Source of the DNA: Gammaproteobacteria bacterium
GTDB taxonomy: Bacteria; Pseudomonadota; Gammaproteobacteria; Pseudomonadales; Azotimanducaceae
Reading direction: 5' to 3'
Length of the DNA stretch: 37,161 nucleotides
Assembly (NCBI GenBank): GCA_028818795.1
Contig: JAPPND010000102.1
Coordinates: forward strand, 1 to 37,161
The notes under the pieces are model-generated. The model had not been told where the DNA came from. It did no database searches and saw only the letters and a program-made list of their open reading frames with translations. A program made the position numbers and the translations under genes. Below are positions 1 to 8,714 of this stretch, one piece after another (the stretch's first letter is position 1; every line of letters begins with the position of its first letter).

Positions 1-767
1 ATGCCGTCGATGAATGACTGCCGTCACATCCAGTGCCCTCCGACCAGGCCATCTGACGGCGCCACCTAGTAGCCCGTACGACATCGCGTGATCGATGCTA
101 CCCAGCAGTGTTCGGCAAGCCGCACGGAACCGCAGGATCCAAGCGTAGCGAGCAAAACCGGGCACCTGACCGCGCCCTGCTTACGGCAAAAGGTCGAAAT
201 AAGAATGATGGTACTCAGGGGGAATGCCGTTCAGAGCGCTGTTTGTGCCGCCGAGCGAGTCCGCGTTCAGCCCGAACACGCCATTGCGTAGGCGGAACCG
301 TTGGATGTATTTGTACTTGGTCGTCTTCATGCATTCCGACCTTTTGGGGCTCGTTACGACCACTATGAATGTGAGCTGCAGGCCGTCAATGCAATACAGA
401 GAATGTTCCCTTTGCGAAGCCACGCGCTGCGACCGGAATGTAGTCCCGAGCGCTCGATCCGTGTGACGAGGCGGCGGCGATGTTGGGATTCCCGTACTCC
501 CCGAAGCTGGTCGACAGGATCCTCGTCACCCTCCGGGATATGGTACTTGCAAGGGATCACGTCCATCTTCCGTTCGTTGTGCAACACGCTCAGGCGAGCG
601 TGCACGGGACAGGGAACCGCCGGTTGTGGTGGGCCGTGAACGTCGGCAACTAGGCGTTGCTCGCCTCGATCACGCCGATCCCTCGCAGCCGCATCACTGT
701 CCAAAAGCCGGTCTTCCAGTGTGCGGCTTGGCCCGCTCCGATCAGCCTTCGGCCACGACGATAGCGG
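1..767. other. Region without a convincing gene
   Basis: No open frame here has recognisable family motifs, and frames on both strands are short and overlap each other. Two stretches look slightly more protein-like. One is a minus-strand frame at 181-330, listed separately. The other is a plus-strand frame at 480-653, whose 57-residue product ends in LWWAVNVGN; its open frame begins after a stop at 441-443. These may be remnants of decayed genes. I saw no tRNA, rRNA or insertion-sequence ends. The right edge holds the topA promoter. Confidence 0.5.
181..330 (-). CDS. Possible small protein or gene remnant, 49 aa
   Basis: This ATG-started frame encodes a basic, tyrosine-rich N-terminus (MKTTKYKYIQRF) followed by NGVFGLNADSLGG and ends in YFDLLP before TAA. 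A purine-rich GGTCGGA lies just upstream of the ATG. The composition is more protein-like than that of the competing frames, but I recognise no family. It could be a genuine small gene, the 3' end of a decayed gene, or chance. No neighbour helps, because the next secure gene (topA) is 550 bases away on the other strand. Confidence 0.2.
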   Translation of the reverse strand: MKTTKYKYIQRFRLRNGVFGLNADSLGGTNSALNGIPPEYHHSYFDLLP

Positions 768-795
768 TTGACAGCGCCGAAAAGCGGCGTATATA
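768..795 (+). promoter_or_regulatory. Sigma70-type promoter of topA
   Basis: A perfect -35 TTGACA (768-773) and a TATATA -10 (790-795) are separated by 16 bases, so transcription would start near 802, about 75 bases before the topA ATG. The -10 box lies inside an inverted repeat, GCGGCG (784-789) and CGCCGC (798-803), which could be an operator or could affect melting of the promoter. Confidence 0.6.
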
Positions 796-878
796 TGCGC
801 CGCCAAACCACGACCGACGGGCCGCTAAGTGGTTGCAGCCCACCCGCGCCCGTCCCCACAACGAGAATAAGGAGCCTC

Positions 879-3602
879 ATGGCCCGCTCCCTGGTGATCG
901 TCGAGTCGGCCACCAAGGCCCCCACCATAAACCGCTATCTCGGACGCGACTTCGTCGTCAAGTCCAGCGCCGGACACGTCCGCGACCTGCCGGCCCGGCG
1001 TAGCGTTGTCGATCCCAAGGAACGTGCCCAGCAGCGTGCCAAGGAGGCGGCCAAGACCCGCAAGCTCACGCCGAAGCGGCGCGAGGAATACCGCCGGCAG
1101 CGCGCGCGCTCGCAGCTAGTCCGGAACATGGGCGTCGATCCGGACAAGGGCTGGACGGCGACCTACGAGGTGATTCCCGGCAAGGAAAAGGTCGTTCGGG
1201 AACTCCAGGCACTCGCCAACCGGTCCGACCTGGTGTATCTGGCAACGGACTTGGACCGCGAGGGCGAAGCCATCGCGTGGCACCTCACCGAAGTGCTGGG
1301 CGGATCGCCGGATCGCTACCGTCGGGTCGTTTTCAACCAGATCACGAAAAACGCCGTCGAGGAAGCGTTCTCGAATCCCGGCCGGATCGACGAGAACCGC
1401 GTCAACGCGCAGCAGGCGCGCCGCTTCCTGGATCGGGTGGTCGGCTTCGAACTGTCGCCGTTACTGTGGACGAGGGTGGCGCGCGGTCTGTCCGCCGGAC
1501 GCGTCCAATCCGTCGCCGTGCGGCTGGTCGTGGAGCGCGAGCGCGAGATCCGGGCGTTCACGCCCGAGGAGTACTGGGAAGCGTTCGCGGATCTCCTTCG
1601 CAACGATCCTCCCGCGAAGGACGAGTCGCCCGTCCGGTTCCAGGTCGTCAGGGAGAGCGGCAAGGACTTCCGTCCGACCAATCAAGCCGCCGCAGAGGAG
1701 GCGGTTGCTCGCTTGCGCGACCGATCGTTCTCGGTGCGCGACCGGGTGGACAGGAATACGACGACCCGGCCGCCGCCGCCGTTCATCACGTCGACCCTGC
1801 AGCAGGCGGCTTCCGCGCGCCTGGGATTCAGCGTCCGCCGGACGATGACCGTCGCGCAGCGGCTCTACGAGGCTGGCCACATCACCTACATGCGTACCGA
1901 CTCCACGAACATCGCCTCGGAGGCGATAGCGGCCGTGCGGGCGCACATCGGCAAGGAGTACGGCAAGCGCTACCTGCCAGCATCGCCGAACGTCTATGCC
2001 AGCAAATCGACGGCCCAGGAGGCGCACGAGGCGATTAGGCCAACGGAACTCGCTGGAATCCCGCCCTCGGCTGGTATCGATGCCGATGGTCGGCGCCTCT
2101 ACGATCTGATCTGGCGTCGATTCGTCGCCTGCCAGATGAGCCCGGCCGAGTACCTGGCCACCACCGTCACCGTGGCAGCGGGCGAGTTCGAACTTGCCCG
2201 GCGGGGACGAGTCGTCCGGTTCGACGGCTTCACCAGGGTTCTGTCGCCGCTCTCCCGTGGCGACGACGAGGGCGCGCTTCCCAACTACGCCATCGGCGAC
2301 GGGCTCTATCTCGCCGACACCGATGCAGTGCAGCACTTCACCCGGCCGCCGGCCCGCTACGGGGAGGCGAGCTTGGTGCGGGAACTCGAGCGGCGGGGAA
2401 TCGGCCGGCCGTCTACCTACGTGCCGATCATCTCGACGATCCAGGAACGCGGCTACGTGACCCTGAAGAACCGCCGCTTCCACGCCGAACGCATCGGCGA
2501 ACTGGTGACCGACCGCCTGATCGAGAGCTTTCCCGATCTGCTCGACTACTCGTTTACGGCCGGCATGGAGGCGAACCTCGACGAGGTGGCGGAGGGCAAC
2601 CGCGCCTGGCGCGGCGTACTCGATACGTTCTACGGCGATTTCTCCGGGCGGCTGGAAAGCGCCCGTGGCGAGGACGGCATGCGTGCCAACGCACCCACCC
2701 CCACCGACATCCCGTGCACGAAGTGCGGCCGCACGATGCAGCTGAGAACCGCGGGCACGGGGGTGTTTCTCGGCTGCTCGGGCTACGCGCTGCCACCGAA
2801 GGAACGGTGCACGAATACGCTGAACCTCGTTCCCGGGGACGAGGCGGTGGACATCGAGGAGGATGTGGAAGGGGAGTCCAGGCTACTTCGGGCCAAGCGC
2901 AAGTGCGCGATCTGCGCTACGCCGATGGACAGCTACCTCATCGACGAACAGCGCAAACTGCACATCTGCGGAAACAGTCCGGACTGCCCTGGGTTCGAAG
3001 TAGAGCGGGGGGAGTTCCGCATTAAGGGCTACGAGGGGCCGGTCATCGAGTGCGACAAGTGCGGTGCCGAGATGCAGTTGCGTTCCGGAAGGTTCGGCAA
3101 GTACTTCGGCTGCACGGCGGAGAACTGCGCCAATACCCGCAAGCTGTTGCGCAACGGGCAGCCGGCACCCCCCAAGGCCGATCCCGTGCCCATGCCGGAA
3201 TTGCGCTGCGCGAACGTGGACGACCACTACGTCCTGCGCGACGGCGCGGCTGGCATCTTCCTGGCGGCCAGCCAGTTTCCGAAGCACCGCGAGACACGGG
3301 CACCGCTCGTTGCCGAGTTGAAAGCCCACAGCAACGAACTGGACCCGAAGTTCGCCTACCTGTTGGCGGCGCCTGAACAGGATCCCGACGGAAACCCGAC
3401 CATTGTCAAGTTCTCTCGAAAGACCCGTTCGCAATTCGTTGTTTCTGAAAATAACGGCAAGCCTACCAAGTACGCCTTGTTCTATCGAGACGGAAACTGG
3501 GCGCCGTCTACGACGTCCAAAACGCCGGCGAAGAAGAAGGCCGTGCGGAAGAAGCGCACGACGTCCAAGCGCGGGCCCGCTTCCCGACCGCGACCCCGAT
3601 GA
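879..3602 (+). CDS. topA: DNA topoisomerase I (type IA)
   Basis: Relaxes negatively supercoiled DNA by cutting and passing a single strand, and acts on the chromosome. The 907-residue product opens with a Toprim domain (VIVESATKA, acidic Glu9). The catalytic tyrosine is Y337 in TYMRTDSTN. Three C-terminal topoisomerase zinc ribbons start near C613 (CTKC), C676 (CAIC) and C725 (CDKC), and a Lys/Arg-rich tail ends the protein. Length and domain order fit proteobacterial TopA. The frame is open further upstream, but ATG 879 follows AAGGAG by four bases and begins [10 protein letters not shown], the expected family N-terminus. Its own promoter lies at 768-795. The next gene starts 32 bases downstream. 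Confidence 0.97.
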   Translation: MARSLVIVESATKAPTINRYLGRDFVVKSSAGHVRDLPARRSVVDPKERAQQRAKEAAKTRKLTPKRREEYRRQRARSQLVRNMGVDPDKGWTATYEVIPGKEKVVRELQALANRSDLVYLATDLDREGEAIAWHLTEVLGGSPDRYRRVVFNQITKNAVEEAFSNPGRIDENRVNAQQARRFLDRVVGFELSPLLWTRVARGLSAGRVQSVAVRLVVEREREIRAFTPEEYWEAFADLLRNDPPAKDESPVRFQVVRESGKDFRPTNQAAAEEAVARLRDRSFSVRDRVDRNTTTRPPPPFITSTLQQAASARLGFSVRRTMTVAQRLYEAGHITYMRTDSTNIASEAIAAVRAHIGKEYGKRYLPASPNVYASKSTAQEAHEAIRPTELAGIPPSAGIDADGRRLYDLIWRRFVACQMSPAEYLATTVTVAAGEFELARRGRVVRFDGFTRVLSPLSRGDDEGALPNYAIGDGLYLADTDAVQHFTRPPARYGEASLVRELERRGIGRPSTYVPIISTIQERGYVTLKNRRFHAERIGELVTDRLIESFPDLLDYSFTAGMEANLDEVAEGNRAWRGVLDTFYGDFSGRLESARGEDGMRANAPTPTDIPCTKCGRTMQLRTAGTGVFLGCSGYALPPKERCTNTLNLVPGDEAVDIEEDVEGESRLLRAKRKCAICATPMDSYLIDEQRKLHICGNSPDCPGFEVERGEFRIKGYEGPVIECDKCGAEMQLRSGRFGKYFGCTAENCANTRKLLRNGQPAPPKADPVPMPELRCANVDDHYVLRDGAAGIFLAASQFPKHRETRAPLVAELKAHSNELDPKFAYLLAAPEQDPDGNPTIVKFSRKTRSQFVVSENNGKPTKYALFYRDGNWAPSTTSKTPAKKKAVRKKRTTSKRGPASRPRPR

Positions 3603-3634
3603 CGGTGCCCTGACGGGCCGCGGACGACTTCGCG

Positions 3635-4681
3635 TTGGATCCCTTTAGCCAGGGTGCGGTGGGTGCCGTCGCGTCCTCGACCGTCGCCGGGGCGCAGAAG
3701 CTACGCGCGTTTGCGCTCCTCGGCTGCATCGCCGGCATGTCGCCCGACCTCGATGTCCTGATCGGATCCTCGACCGATCCCCTGCTGTTTCTCGAATACC
3801 ACCGTCAGTTCACCCACGCCCTGGTGTTCATCCCATTCGGCGCGGCGTTCGTCGCCCTGGTGATGCATTGGCCGGTGCGCAATGTGCTTCGGCCCCTCGA
3901 GTCCTACGCCGCCTGCCTCGTGGGATACGCGACCCACGGTCTGCTGGACGCCTGCACCTCCTACGGCACGCAGTTGCTGTGGCCGTTCTCCGACTACCGC
4001 GTTGCCTGGAACAACGTTTCCGTGGTCGATCCATTGTTCACCTTGCCTCTCGTTGCCTTCGGCGTCGCGGCCGTGCTGAAACAACGTCCGGTGTTGGCCT
4101 TGATCGGTTTGGCCTGGGGCCTGGGCTACCTGCTGCTCGGCGTCGTCCAGACGCACCGAGTCGAGGCGGCGGGTACCGCCCTCGCAGCCGCCCGGGGGCA
4201 CGACCCCAATCGCCTGACTGTCAAGACGGGTTTTGGCAACCTCTTGATCTGGAAGGTGGTCTACGAGTCGGACGGGCGGTACTACGTGGACGCGGTACGG
4301 GCGGGCGTCGAGATGACGGTCTGTCCGGGCGCCAGCGTTCCTGCGTTGGTGCTTGACCGGGATTTGCCGTGGCTCGACGCTGGCAGCGTGCAGGCGCGTG
4401 ACATCGAACGGTTCAGATGGTTTTCCGACGACTACCTCGCCTTGGATCCAGCTAGGTCCGATCAGGTCATCGACATGCGCTATTCCGTCGTTCCTAATCA
4501 GATCGACCCGCTGTGGGGCGTTCAGGTTAGCTCGGACGCGGGATTGGACGAGCACGTGCGGTTTGTCGCGGATCGTCGGACCAGCGCCGACCAGGGTGAC
4601 GCCTACTGGCGGCTGCTGACAGGGGCCGACTGCCCCGGTACGATCCCGCATAGCCCCACCCGCCTGCAGGAACCGCGCTAA
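3635..4681 (+). CDS. YdjM/DUF457-type membrane metal-dependent hydrolase
   Basis: The 348-residue product starts at TTG (MDPFSQGAVGAVAS) and resembles the LexA-regulated YdjM/DUF457 family of inner-membrane predicted metal-dependent hydrolases. Typical features are the N-terminal QGAVGA, the SPDLDVL segment, the histidine-bearing HRQFTHAL segment and HGLLDACTSYGTQLLWPFS. Several hydrophobic segments in the first 180 residues indicate an inner-membrane protein. The C-terminal half is soluble and less conserved. The substrate of the family is unknown. The gene is 32 bases after topA and its TAA overlaps the ATG of the next gene (TAATG), so the two are probably co-transcribed. The TTG start is chosen because no upstream in-frame ATG exists and the N-terminus fits the family. 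Confidence 0.85.
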   Translation: MDPFSQGAVGAVASSTVAGAQKLRAFALLGCIAGMSPDLDVLIGSSTDPLLFLEYHRQFTHALVFIPFGAAFVALVMHWPVRNVLRPLESYAACLVGYATHGLLDACTSYGTQLLWPFSDYRVAWNNVSVVDPLFTLPLVAFGVAAVLKQRPVLALIGLAWGLGYLLLGVVQTHRVEAAGTALAAARGHDPNRLTVKTGFGNLLIWKVVYESDGRYYVDAVRAGVEMTVCPGASVPALVLDRDLPWLDAGSVQARDIERFRWFSDDYLALDPARSDQVIDMRYSVVPNQIDPLWGVQVSSDAGLDEHVRFVADRRTSADQGDAYWRLLTGADCPGTIPHSPTRLQEPR

Positions 4682-5514
4682 TGAGAGTCGGGATTTCACT
4701 GCCCATACGGGAGCTCCGGGACGATCTCGGTGCCGTCAAGGCGTTTGCCCAGATGGCGGACGACTTGGGCTACACGCACCTGCGGGTTCCCGACCAGGTC
4801 CTTCGGCCGAGGAGCGGCCACCTGCACGAACCGCTGATGGTGCTGGCCTACGTCGCGGCGGTGACCGAACGCATCGAGTTGGTCCCGTCGGTCGTCGTCA
4901 GCCCGGCACGACAGACGGTGCTGCTCGCCAAACAACTGGCGAGTCTCGACGTCATGTCGGGAGGGCGCGTGCGGCTCGGCGTTGGCGTCGGCGGCAGTGC
5001 TGCCGAGTACGATGCACTCGGTGCCGACTTCCATACCCGGGGTGCGCGTTGCGAAGAGCAGATCGACCTGATGCGGCGGTTGTGGACCGAGTCCGATGTC
5101 GTATACGAGGGCCGTTGGGACCGTGTGGCCGGCGGTGGCATCGACCCGCTGCCGGCCCGGCCGATTCCGATCTGGATCGGCGCCGCCGGCGAGCCCGTTG
5201 CACGTATCCGCCGCCGGATCGGTCGACAGGCGGACGGCTGGTTCGTGCTTTGCGCACCAGAGCAGTTCGAACCGATCGAGGCCGACATAGCCGACGCTGC
5301 GGTGGCGGCGGGCCGCGACCCCGCTGCGATCGGTACGGAAGCCGGCGTCGCTCTGGTGGGCGCCAGGCAGGCCGAATGGCGGGATCGTGTCGCCGGCTGG
5401 CACGCCAAGGGACTCAGCCATCTGTGCCTGCGCACCCTTGGCGGCGGGTTGGACGCCGATGGGCACATGGCGGTCGCGCGCCGGGCGCTGGAGGAAATGC
5501 CGCCGCTGAATTGA
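4681..5514 (+). CDS. LLM-class flavin/F420-dependent oxidoreductase
   Basis: A 277-residue member of the luciferase-like monooxygenase (TIM-barrel) superfamily. Typical signatures are MRVGISLPI at the N-terminus, LASLDVMSGGRVRLGVGVGG in the middle, the EQIDLMRRLW helix and PIPIWIGAAGEP. Members use FMNH2 or reduced F420 to oxidise or reduce small substrates, and neither the substrate nor the cofactor can be read from the sequence. The length is near the usual 280-320. It overlaps the preceding gene by one base and the following lipoprotein gene begins eight bases after its stop, so it sits in the middle of a plus-strand run beginning at topA. Confidence 0.88.
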   Translation: MRVGISLPIRELRDDLGAVKAFAQMADDLGYTHLRVPDQVLRPRSGHLHEPLMVLAYVAAVTERIELVPSVVVSPARQTVLLAKQLASLDVMSGGRVRLGVGVGGSAAEYDALGADFHTRGARCEEQIDLMRRLWTESDVVYEGRWDRVAGGGIDPLPARPIPIWIGAAGEPVARIRRRIGRQADGWFVLCAPEQFEPIEADIADAAVAAGRDPAAIGTEAGVALVGARQAEWRDRVAGWHAKGLSHLCLRTLGGGLDADGHMAVARRALEEMPPLN

Positions 5515-5522
5515 GTATCGCG

Positions 5523-6707
5523 ATGCCGCGATTTGGTCACATCGGTTCGGTGATCGGGGCGTTTGTCCTGATACTCCCCGCATGCCAGACGACGGTGGGG
5601 CTGGACGAGACCCTCATCCCATTGGAGGAACTGCGGTCCGGCAAGGCGATCTTCGGCGAGCAGGTGTCCAGCGCCGAGCGCGCCGATATCGACATTCTTG
5701 CCACCGACGATGCCATGCGCGAATTCGTGGCAGGCCTTGGCGACGGACCGTTAGATTCCGCCCGTTTCCGGGGTCTGATGGAGAGGATGCGCAGTGGCGG
5801 CTATGCCTTGAGCGGATACGACCCCTACGCAAACCTCTCGGCCCGCGATGCCTTCGCCGAGAAACGTGGCAACTGTCTCACCTATACCAGCCTGTTCATC
5901 GCGTTCGCACGGGAACTAGGGTTCGAGGCGAGCTATCAGTTGGTCGATGTGCCACCGGACTACGACAGCGTCAATGGCATGGTCGTGCTGAACAAACACG
6001 TCAACGCGCGCGTCGACCATATACCCGGTCGCGGTTCGGTAACCGTGGAGTTCAGCGAGGAGTTCGCCAGCGGAATCCACGACCGTCGGATCGTGGACGA
6101 CACGTTCGCGTTGGCATCGCACTACAACAACCTGGCGTTCTCGGACGACATGGCCGGCGATGAACGGGGAGCGTTCGTCTATCTCAAGAAGGCGATCGAC
6201 CTAACGCCCCGCAATCCGGACCTATGGACCAATCTCGGCGTGTTCCATGCACGGCGCGGCCATTTCGACTATGCGATTTCCGGCTACCGTCGGGCCTTGG
6301 ATCTAGATGCCTATCACGGTGCGGCCATGCGCGGACTGGCAAACGCCTACGGGGCGCTCGGGCGGGACGACAAGGCGCGTTTCTACCAGCGGCGCGTGGC
6401 GTACTCCCGGGCGCGGGATGCCTACACCTACTACACCCTGGCGCAACGCGCCTACCTGGCTGAACGGCCAACGGAGTCCCTAGAACTGCTGTCCGAAGCC
6501 ATCCGGCTGTATCGTCGGGATCACCGCTTCTACAGGCTACAGGGCGAGATTCACGACCGCCTCGGCGATACCGTGGCGGCCAACGAGAGCTTCAAGCGGG
6601 CCCGGGGCGTTGCCCGCGAAGAAGTGGACCGGGCTCGGCGGAGATCTTTGGAGGAGCACCATCCACGCGCGAAGGTGTATCGGCGAAGAGAGATTCTGTT
6701 GTTCTGA
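5523..6707 (+). CDS. Transglutaminase-like/TPR lipoprotein
   Basis: The 394-residue product starts with a signal peptide ending in a lipobox (LILPAC, lipidated Cys21), so it is probably anchored in the envelope. Residues about 95-190 resemble a transglutaminase-like fold with candidate nucleophile C118 (RGNCLTYTSL) and candidate H159 (NKHVNARV). From about residue 215 onward there are tetratricopeptide repeats (DLWTNLGVFHARRGHFDYAI and following units) with the usual Tyr/Ala/Gly spacing. Such proteins are often envelope scaffolds, and the enzyme activity is unproven. ATG 5523 is preferred over far-upstream alternatives because it begins the signal peptide. A twin-hairpin repeat follows the stop, and the next gene is convergent. 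Confidence 0.85.
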   Translation: MPRFGHIGSVIGAFVLILPACQTTVGLDETLIPLEELRSGKAIFGEQVSSAERADIDILATDDAMREFVAGLGDGPLDSARFRGLMERMRSGGYALSGYDPYANLSARDAFAEKRGNCLTYTSLFIAFARELGFEASYQLVDVPPDYDSVNGMVVLNKHVNARVDHIPGRGSVTVEFSEEFASGIHDRRIVDDTFALASHYNNLAFSDDMAGDERGAFVYLKKAIDLTPRNPDLWTNLGVFHARRGHFDYAISGYRRALDLDAYHGAAMRGLANAYGALGRDDKARFYQRRVAYSRARDAYTYYTLAQRAYLAERPTESLELLSEAIRLYRRDHRFYRLQGEIHDRLGDTVAANESFKRARGVAREEVDRARRRSLEEHHPRAKVYRRREILLF

Positions 6708-6728
6708 ATCGCCGCTCGACTAGGCATG

Positions 6729-6814
6729 GTAGGGGCGCCCTATCGCCCCGCCAGGGCGCGCAATCGCCCGTGCCGAATACCGGCGGCCACGGGACGGACA
6801 AACCCGTCCCCTAC
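6729..6814. repeat. Twin-hairpin interspersed repeat, copy 1
   Basis: An 86-base element bounded by GTAGGGG (6729-6735) and CCCCTAC (6808-6814). The left hairpin pairs GGGGCG (6732-6737) with CGCCCC (6744-6749). The right hairpin pairs GGGACGG (6791-6797) with CCGTCCC (6804-6810). The same ends and the same two-hairpin layout recur at 30074-30163. It lies between convergent genes and could act as a two-way terminator. Its right edge supplies the TAG stop of the minus-strand gene. It resembles REP/MITE-type small repeats; no transposase is present. Confidence 0.75.
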
Positions 6815-7845
6815 GCGGTCCACTTCTCCGCCGGGGCGAACGCATCAATGCCGATCTTCGCACGCAGTCCGACTGAAGCGTTGGCGGTGCGGGCATCAAG
6901 GCGGATTCCGATGGCGTCGGCGACCCGCGTGATGCCATTGAAACCGGCCGCGACCAGGATCGCATCCTTGGTCGCTTCGGGTCCGATCAAGTCGATGCCG
7001 CGTTGACGAAGGGCCGCCGCCTCGTCCCAATGCCAGCCTGCGACGGCGTTGGCCAAATCGATGAGGAAAGCGCCATGCGGCACGCCGGCGTCGCCGTCGC
7101 GACGACCGGTAACGACGTCGAGTTCCCCCTCCCGGTCGCTGGCCTTGACACTCTCCCGGAGCGCCACCGTATGGGAGGTTGTTCAGTAGAAACACTCGTT
7201 GACCGCGGAGACGCGCGCCGCCACCAATTCCACTTGCGCCCGGTCCAGTGCGAATCGGGAATCGGGTGCCATGTAGTAGGAGCGCCCGAACGTCCCGAAG
7301 AACAGCCTGAGCGCACTCGGCACCAGGGCGAGCGAGCGAAGGATGTTGGCGCGGCCCTCGCGGGCCAACGGCAACCAGGCGCCGGCGTCCTCGACGTCGT
7401 CCGACCGCTCCAAGGTTGGCGCACCGTTAACGGGTTCGGGCAGTTCGGGCATGTCGAGACCCACGCCCTGGGCGAAGGTGTCGACGATCACCGAACTGGC
7501 CGTGATGGCAACGATTTCCACGTAGGCCTCGGGCAGCAGTCCCAGGTCGATTACGTCGTCGAACCAGCGTCGGGTAAGACGCCCGGAGTCGTTGCGTATC
7601 GCGTGGATCGCCTCTACGGCAATGGGCGGCAGTACGCCGTCGTTGTCGTGTTCGCCGTCGATGGCGGCCGGCGACAGTTCATCCCGGTCGGCACAGTAGG
7701 AACATGTCGGTGCGGTCCGGGCGGCCCGAACGATGGCCAGGCGGTCCGGGCCGTTCCACCAGGCGCCGGGTGCCGCGATGGCTTCGAGCGTCGCAGCGTG
7801 GGCGGCGGACGTCCTCCGGTCGACAGGCAGTGCCGTCGCGGTCAC
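6811..7845 (-). CDS. AhpD-like (CMD fold) selenoprotein, TGA = Sec221
   Basis: Without recoding this locus gives two frames, 7845-7183 and 7167-6811, which are in the same phase and separated only by a TGA at 7185-7183. Read through, it is a 344-residue carboxymuconolactone-decarboxylase/AhpD-fold protein. Residues E206, C218, U221 and H225 have exactly the spacing of the AhpD catalytic set (E-x11-C-x2-C-x3-H), with TGA in place of the resolving cysteine (CFYU). A second CxxC (C48-C51) is near the N-terminus. A hairpin right after the TGA could be the bacterial SECIS. Thiol/selenol peroxidase or disulfide chemistry is the likely role; the substrate is unknown. The GTG start overlaps the GST stop as GTGA, so translation is probably coupled. 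The TAG stop lies in the flanking repeat. A nonsense mutation is the alternative, but both halves are intact. Confidence 0.85.
7153..7185 (-). promoter_or_regulatory. Candidate bacterial SECIS element
   Basis: Downstream of the TGA (7185-7183) the message can form a hairpin with a five-pair stem, CTCCC (7177-7173) with GGGAG (7157-7153), and a 15-base loop. GGU is in the loop (7168-7166), 14 bases after the codon. Bacterial SECIS elements are short hairpins immediately 3' of the UGA with a GG(U) in the loop that binds SelB. The position fits, but the stem is short, so this is a tentative assignment. Confidence 0.45.
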
Positions 7846-8615
7846 GCCGTGGCCTGTGCCGCGGCTTCCCTAACCGCCCTGAACTTCCTGTTGGACTCGG
7901 TGGTCTGGTGGAACAAGAGCTCCCGTCGGGCCTTCTCCTCCGCCTCGGTGAGTTTGCGTTGGCCGAAGTCCCGTCCCACGCGTCGCCCGGTTTCCACCGC
8001 CGGTCGTGCATGCACCTGATCGATCCAGCGCTGGACGTTGGGGAACGATTCCGACATGTCCTCGTCGAGCGTGCGGCCGGCGAGGAACGCCCACGGGTAG
8101 CTGATGATATCGGCGATGGTGTATTCGGGCCCGGCCAGGTATTCGTTGACGGACAATTGGGCATCCATGACCGCAGACAGCCGGTCGACCTCGCCGACGA
8201 ACCGCTTGACGCCGTATTCCAGTTGCTTCGGGTCGTCGGCCAGATTCCTGCCGTAGTTCTTGAAATGGTTGGCGTTGCCCATCATGGGTCCCAGGTTCGC
8301 CATCTGCCAGTGAACCCACTGCAGGGTCTTGTACTTGCCGCGGGGGTCGGCGGGAAGGAACTTGCCGGTCTTCTCCGCGAGGTATTCGAGGATCGCGCCG
8401 GACTCGAAAATCGCCATCGGCTCGCCCCCGCCCAGGGGGTCGTGATCGACGATCGCCGGCATCCGGTTGTTCGGCGAGATGCGCAGGAACTCGGTCTTGA
8501 ACTGGTCTCCTCCGCCGATGTCGACCGGAATGACTTTGTAGTCGAGCCCGCACTCCTCGAGCATGATGGTTATTTTCCATCCGTTGGGCGTCGGCCAGAA
8601 GTGAGCGTCGATCAT
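7842..8615 (-). CDS. Glutathione S-transferase (YfcG/YghU-like)
   Basis: A 257-residue glutathione S-transferase family protein. The thioredoxin-like N-terminal domain begins HFWPTPNGWKITIMLEE, with the TPNG motif of the Nu-class/YfcG-Ure2p-like group. PAIVDHD and ESGAILEYL follow in glutathione-binding positions. An all-helical C-terminal domain follows (SVNEYLAGPEYTIADI, with the N-capping Asp). Members reduce disulfides or peroxides with glutathione in the cytoplasm. ATG 8615 has AAGGAG seven bases upstream and matches the family N-terminus; the open frame continues 17 codons upstream without support. The stop overlaps the selenoprotein start, so the two form a redox operon. Confidence 0.92.
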   Translation of the reverse strand: MIDAHFWPTPNGWKITIMLEECGLDYKVIPVDIGGGDQFKTEFLRISPNNRMPAIVDHDPLGGGEPMAIFESGAILEYLAEKTGKFLPADPRGKYKTLQWVHWQMANLGPMMGNANHFKNYGRNLADDPKQLEYGVKRFVGEVDRLSAVMDAQLSVNEYLAGPEYTIADIISYPWAFLAGRTLDEDMSESFPNVQRWIDQVHARPAVETGRRVGRDFGQRKLTEAEEKARRELLFHQTTESNRKFRAVREAAAQATA

Positions 8616-8714
8616 GGTTTCTCCTTCGTGATTGGAGCGGCCATGCCATTCACTGCATGCCGCCAAATGGCATTGTAGTGTAGATGACGAACGACGGAGG
8701 ATCGCGGTAGTCGG

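Noticed and set aside
480-653. Plus-strand frame of 57 codons ending LWWAVNVGN
   Set aside because: Protein-like in part but with no family, no ribosome site and a stop just upstream; not enough to call a gene.
363-806. Long minus-strand open frame (147 codons) upstream of topA
   Set aside because: The product is arginine/proline-rich with no motif, overlaps other frames and the topA promoter; it looks like a chance frame in GC-rich DNA.
7167-7845. Selenoprotein locus as a simple nonsense-mutated pseudogene
   Set aside because: The frame continues intact for 124 codons, the active-site spacing is exact through the TGA, and TGA replaces a redox Cys in a family known to use Sec.
7003-8678. 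Long plus-strand frames opposite the selenoprotein and GST genes
   Set aside because: They are mirror frames of the minus-strand genes, without motifs or ribosome sites.
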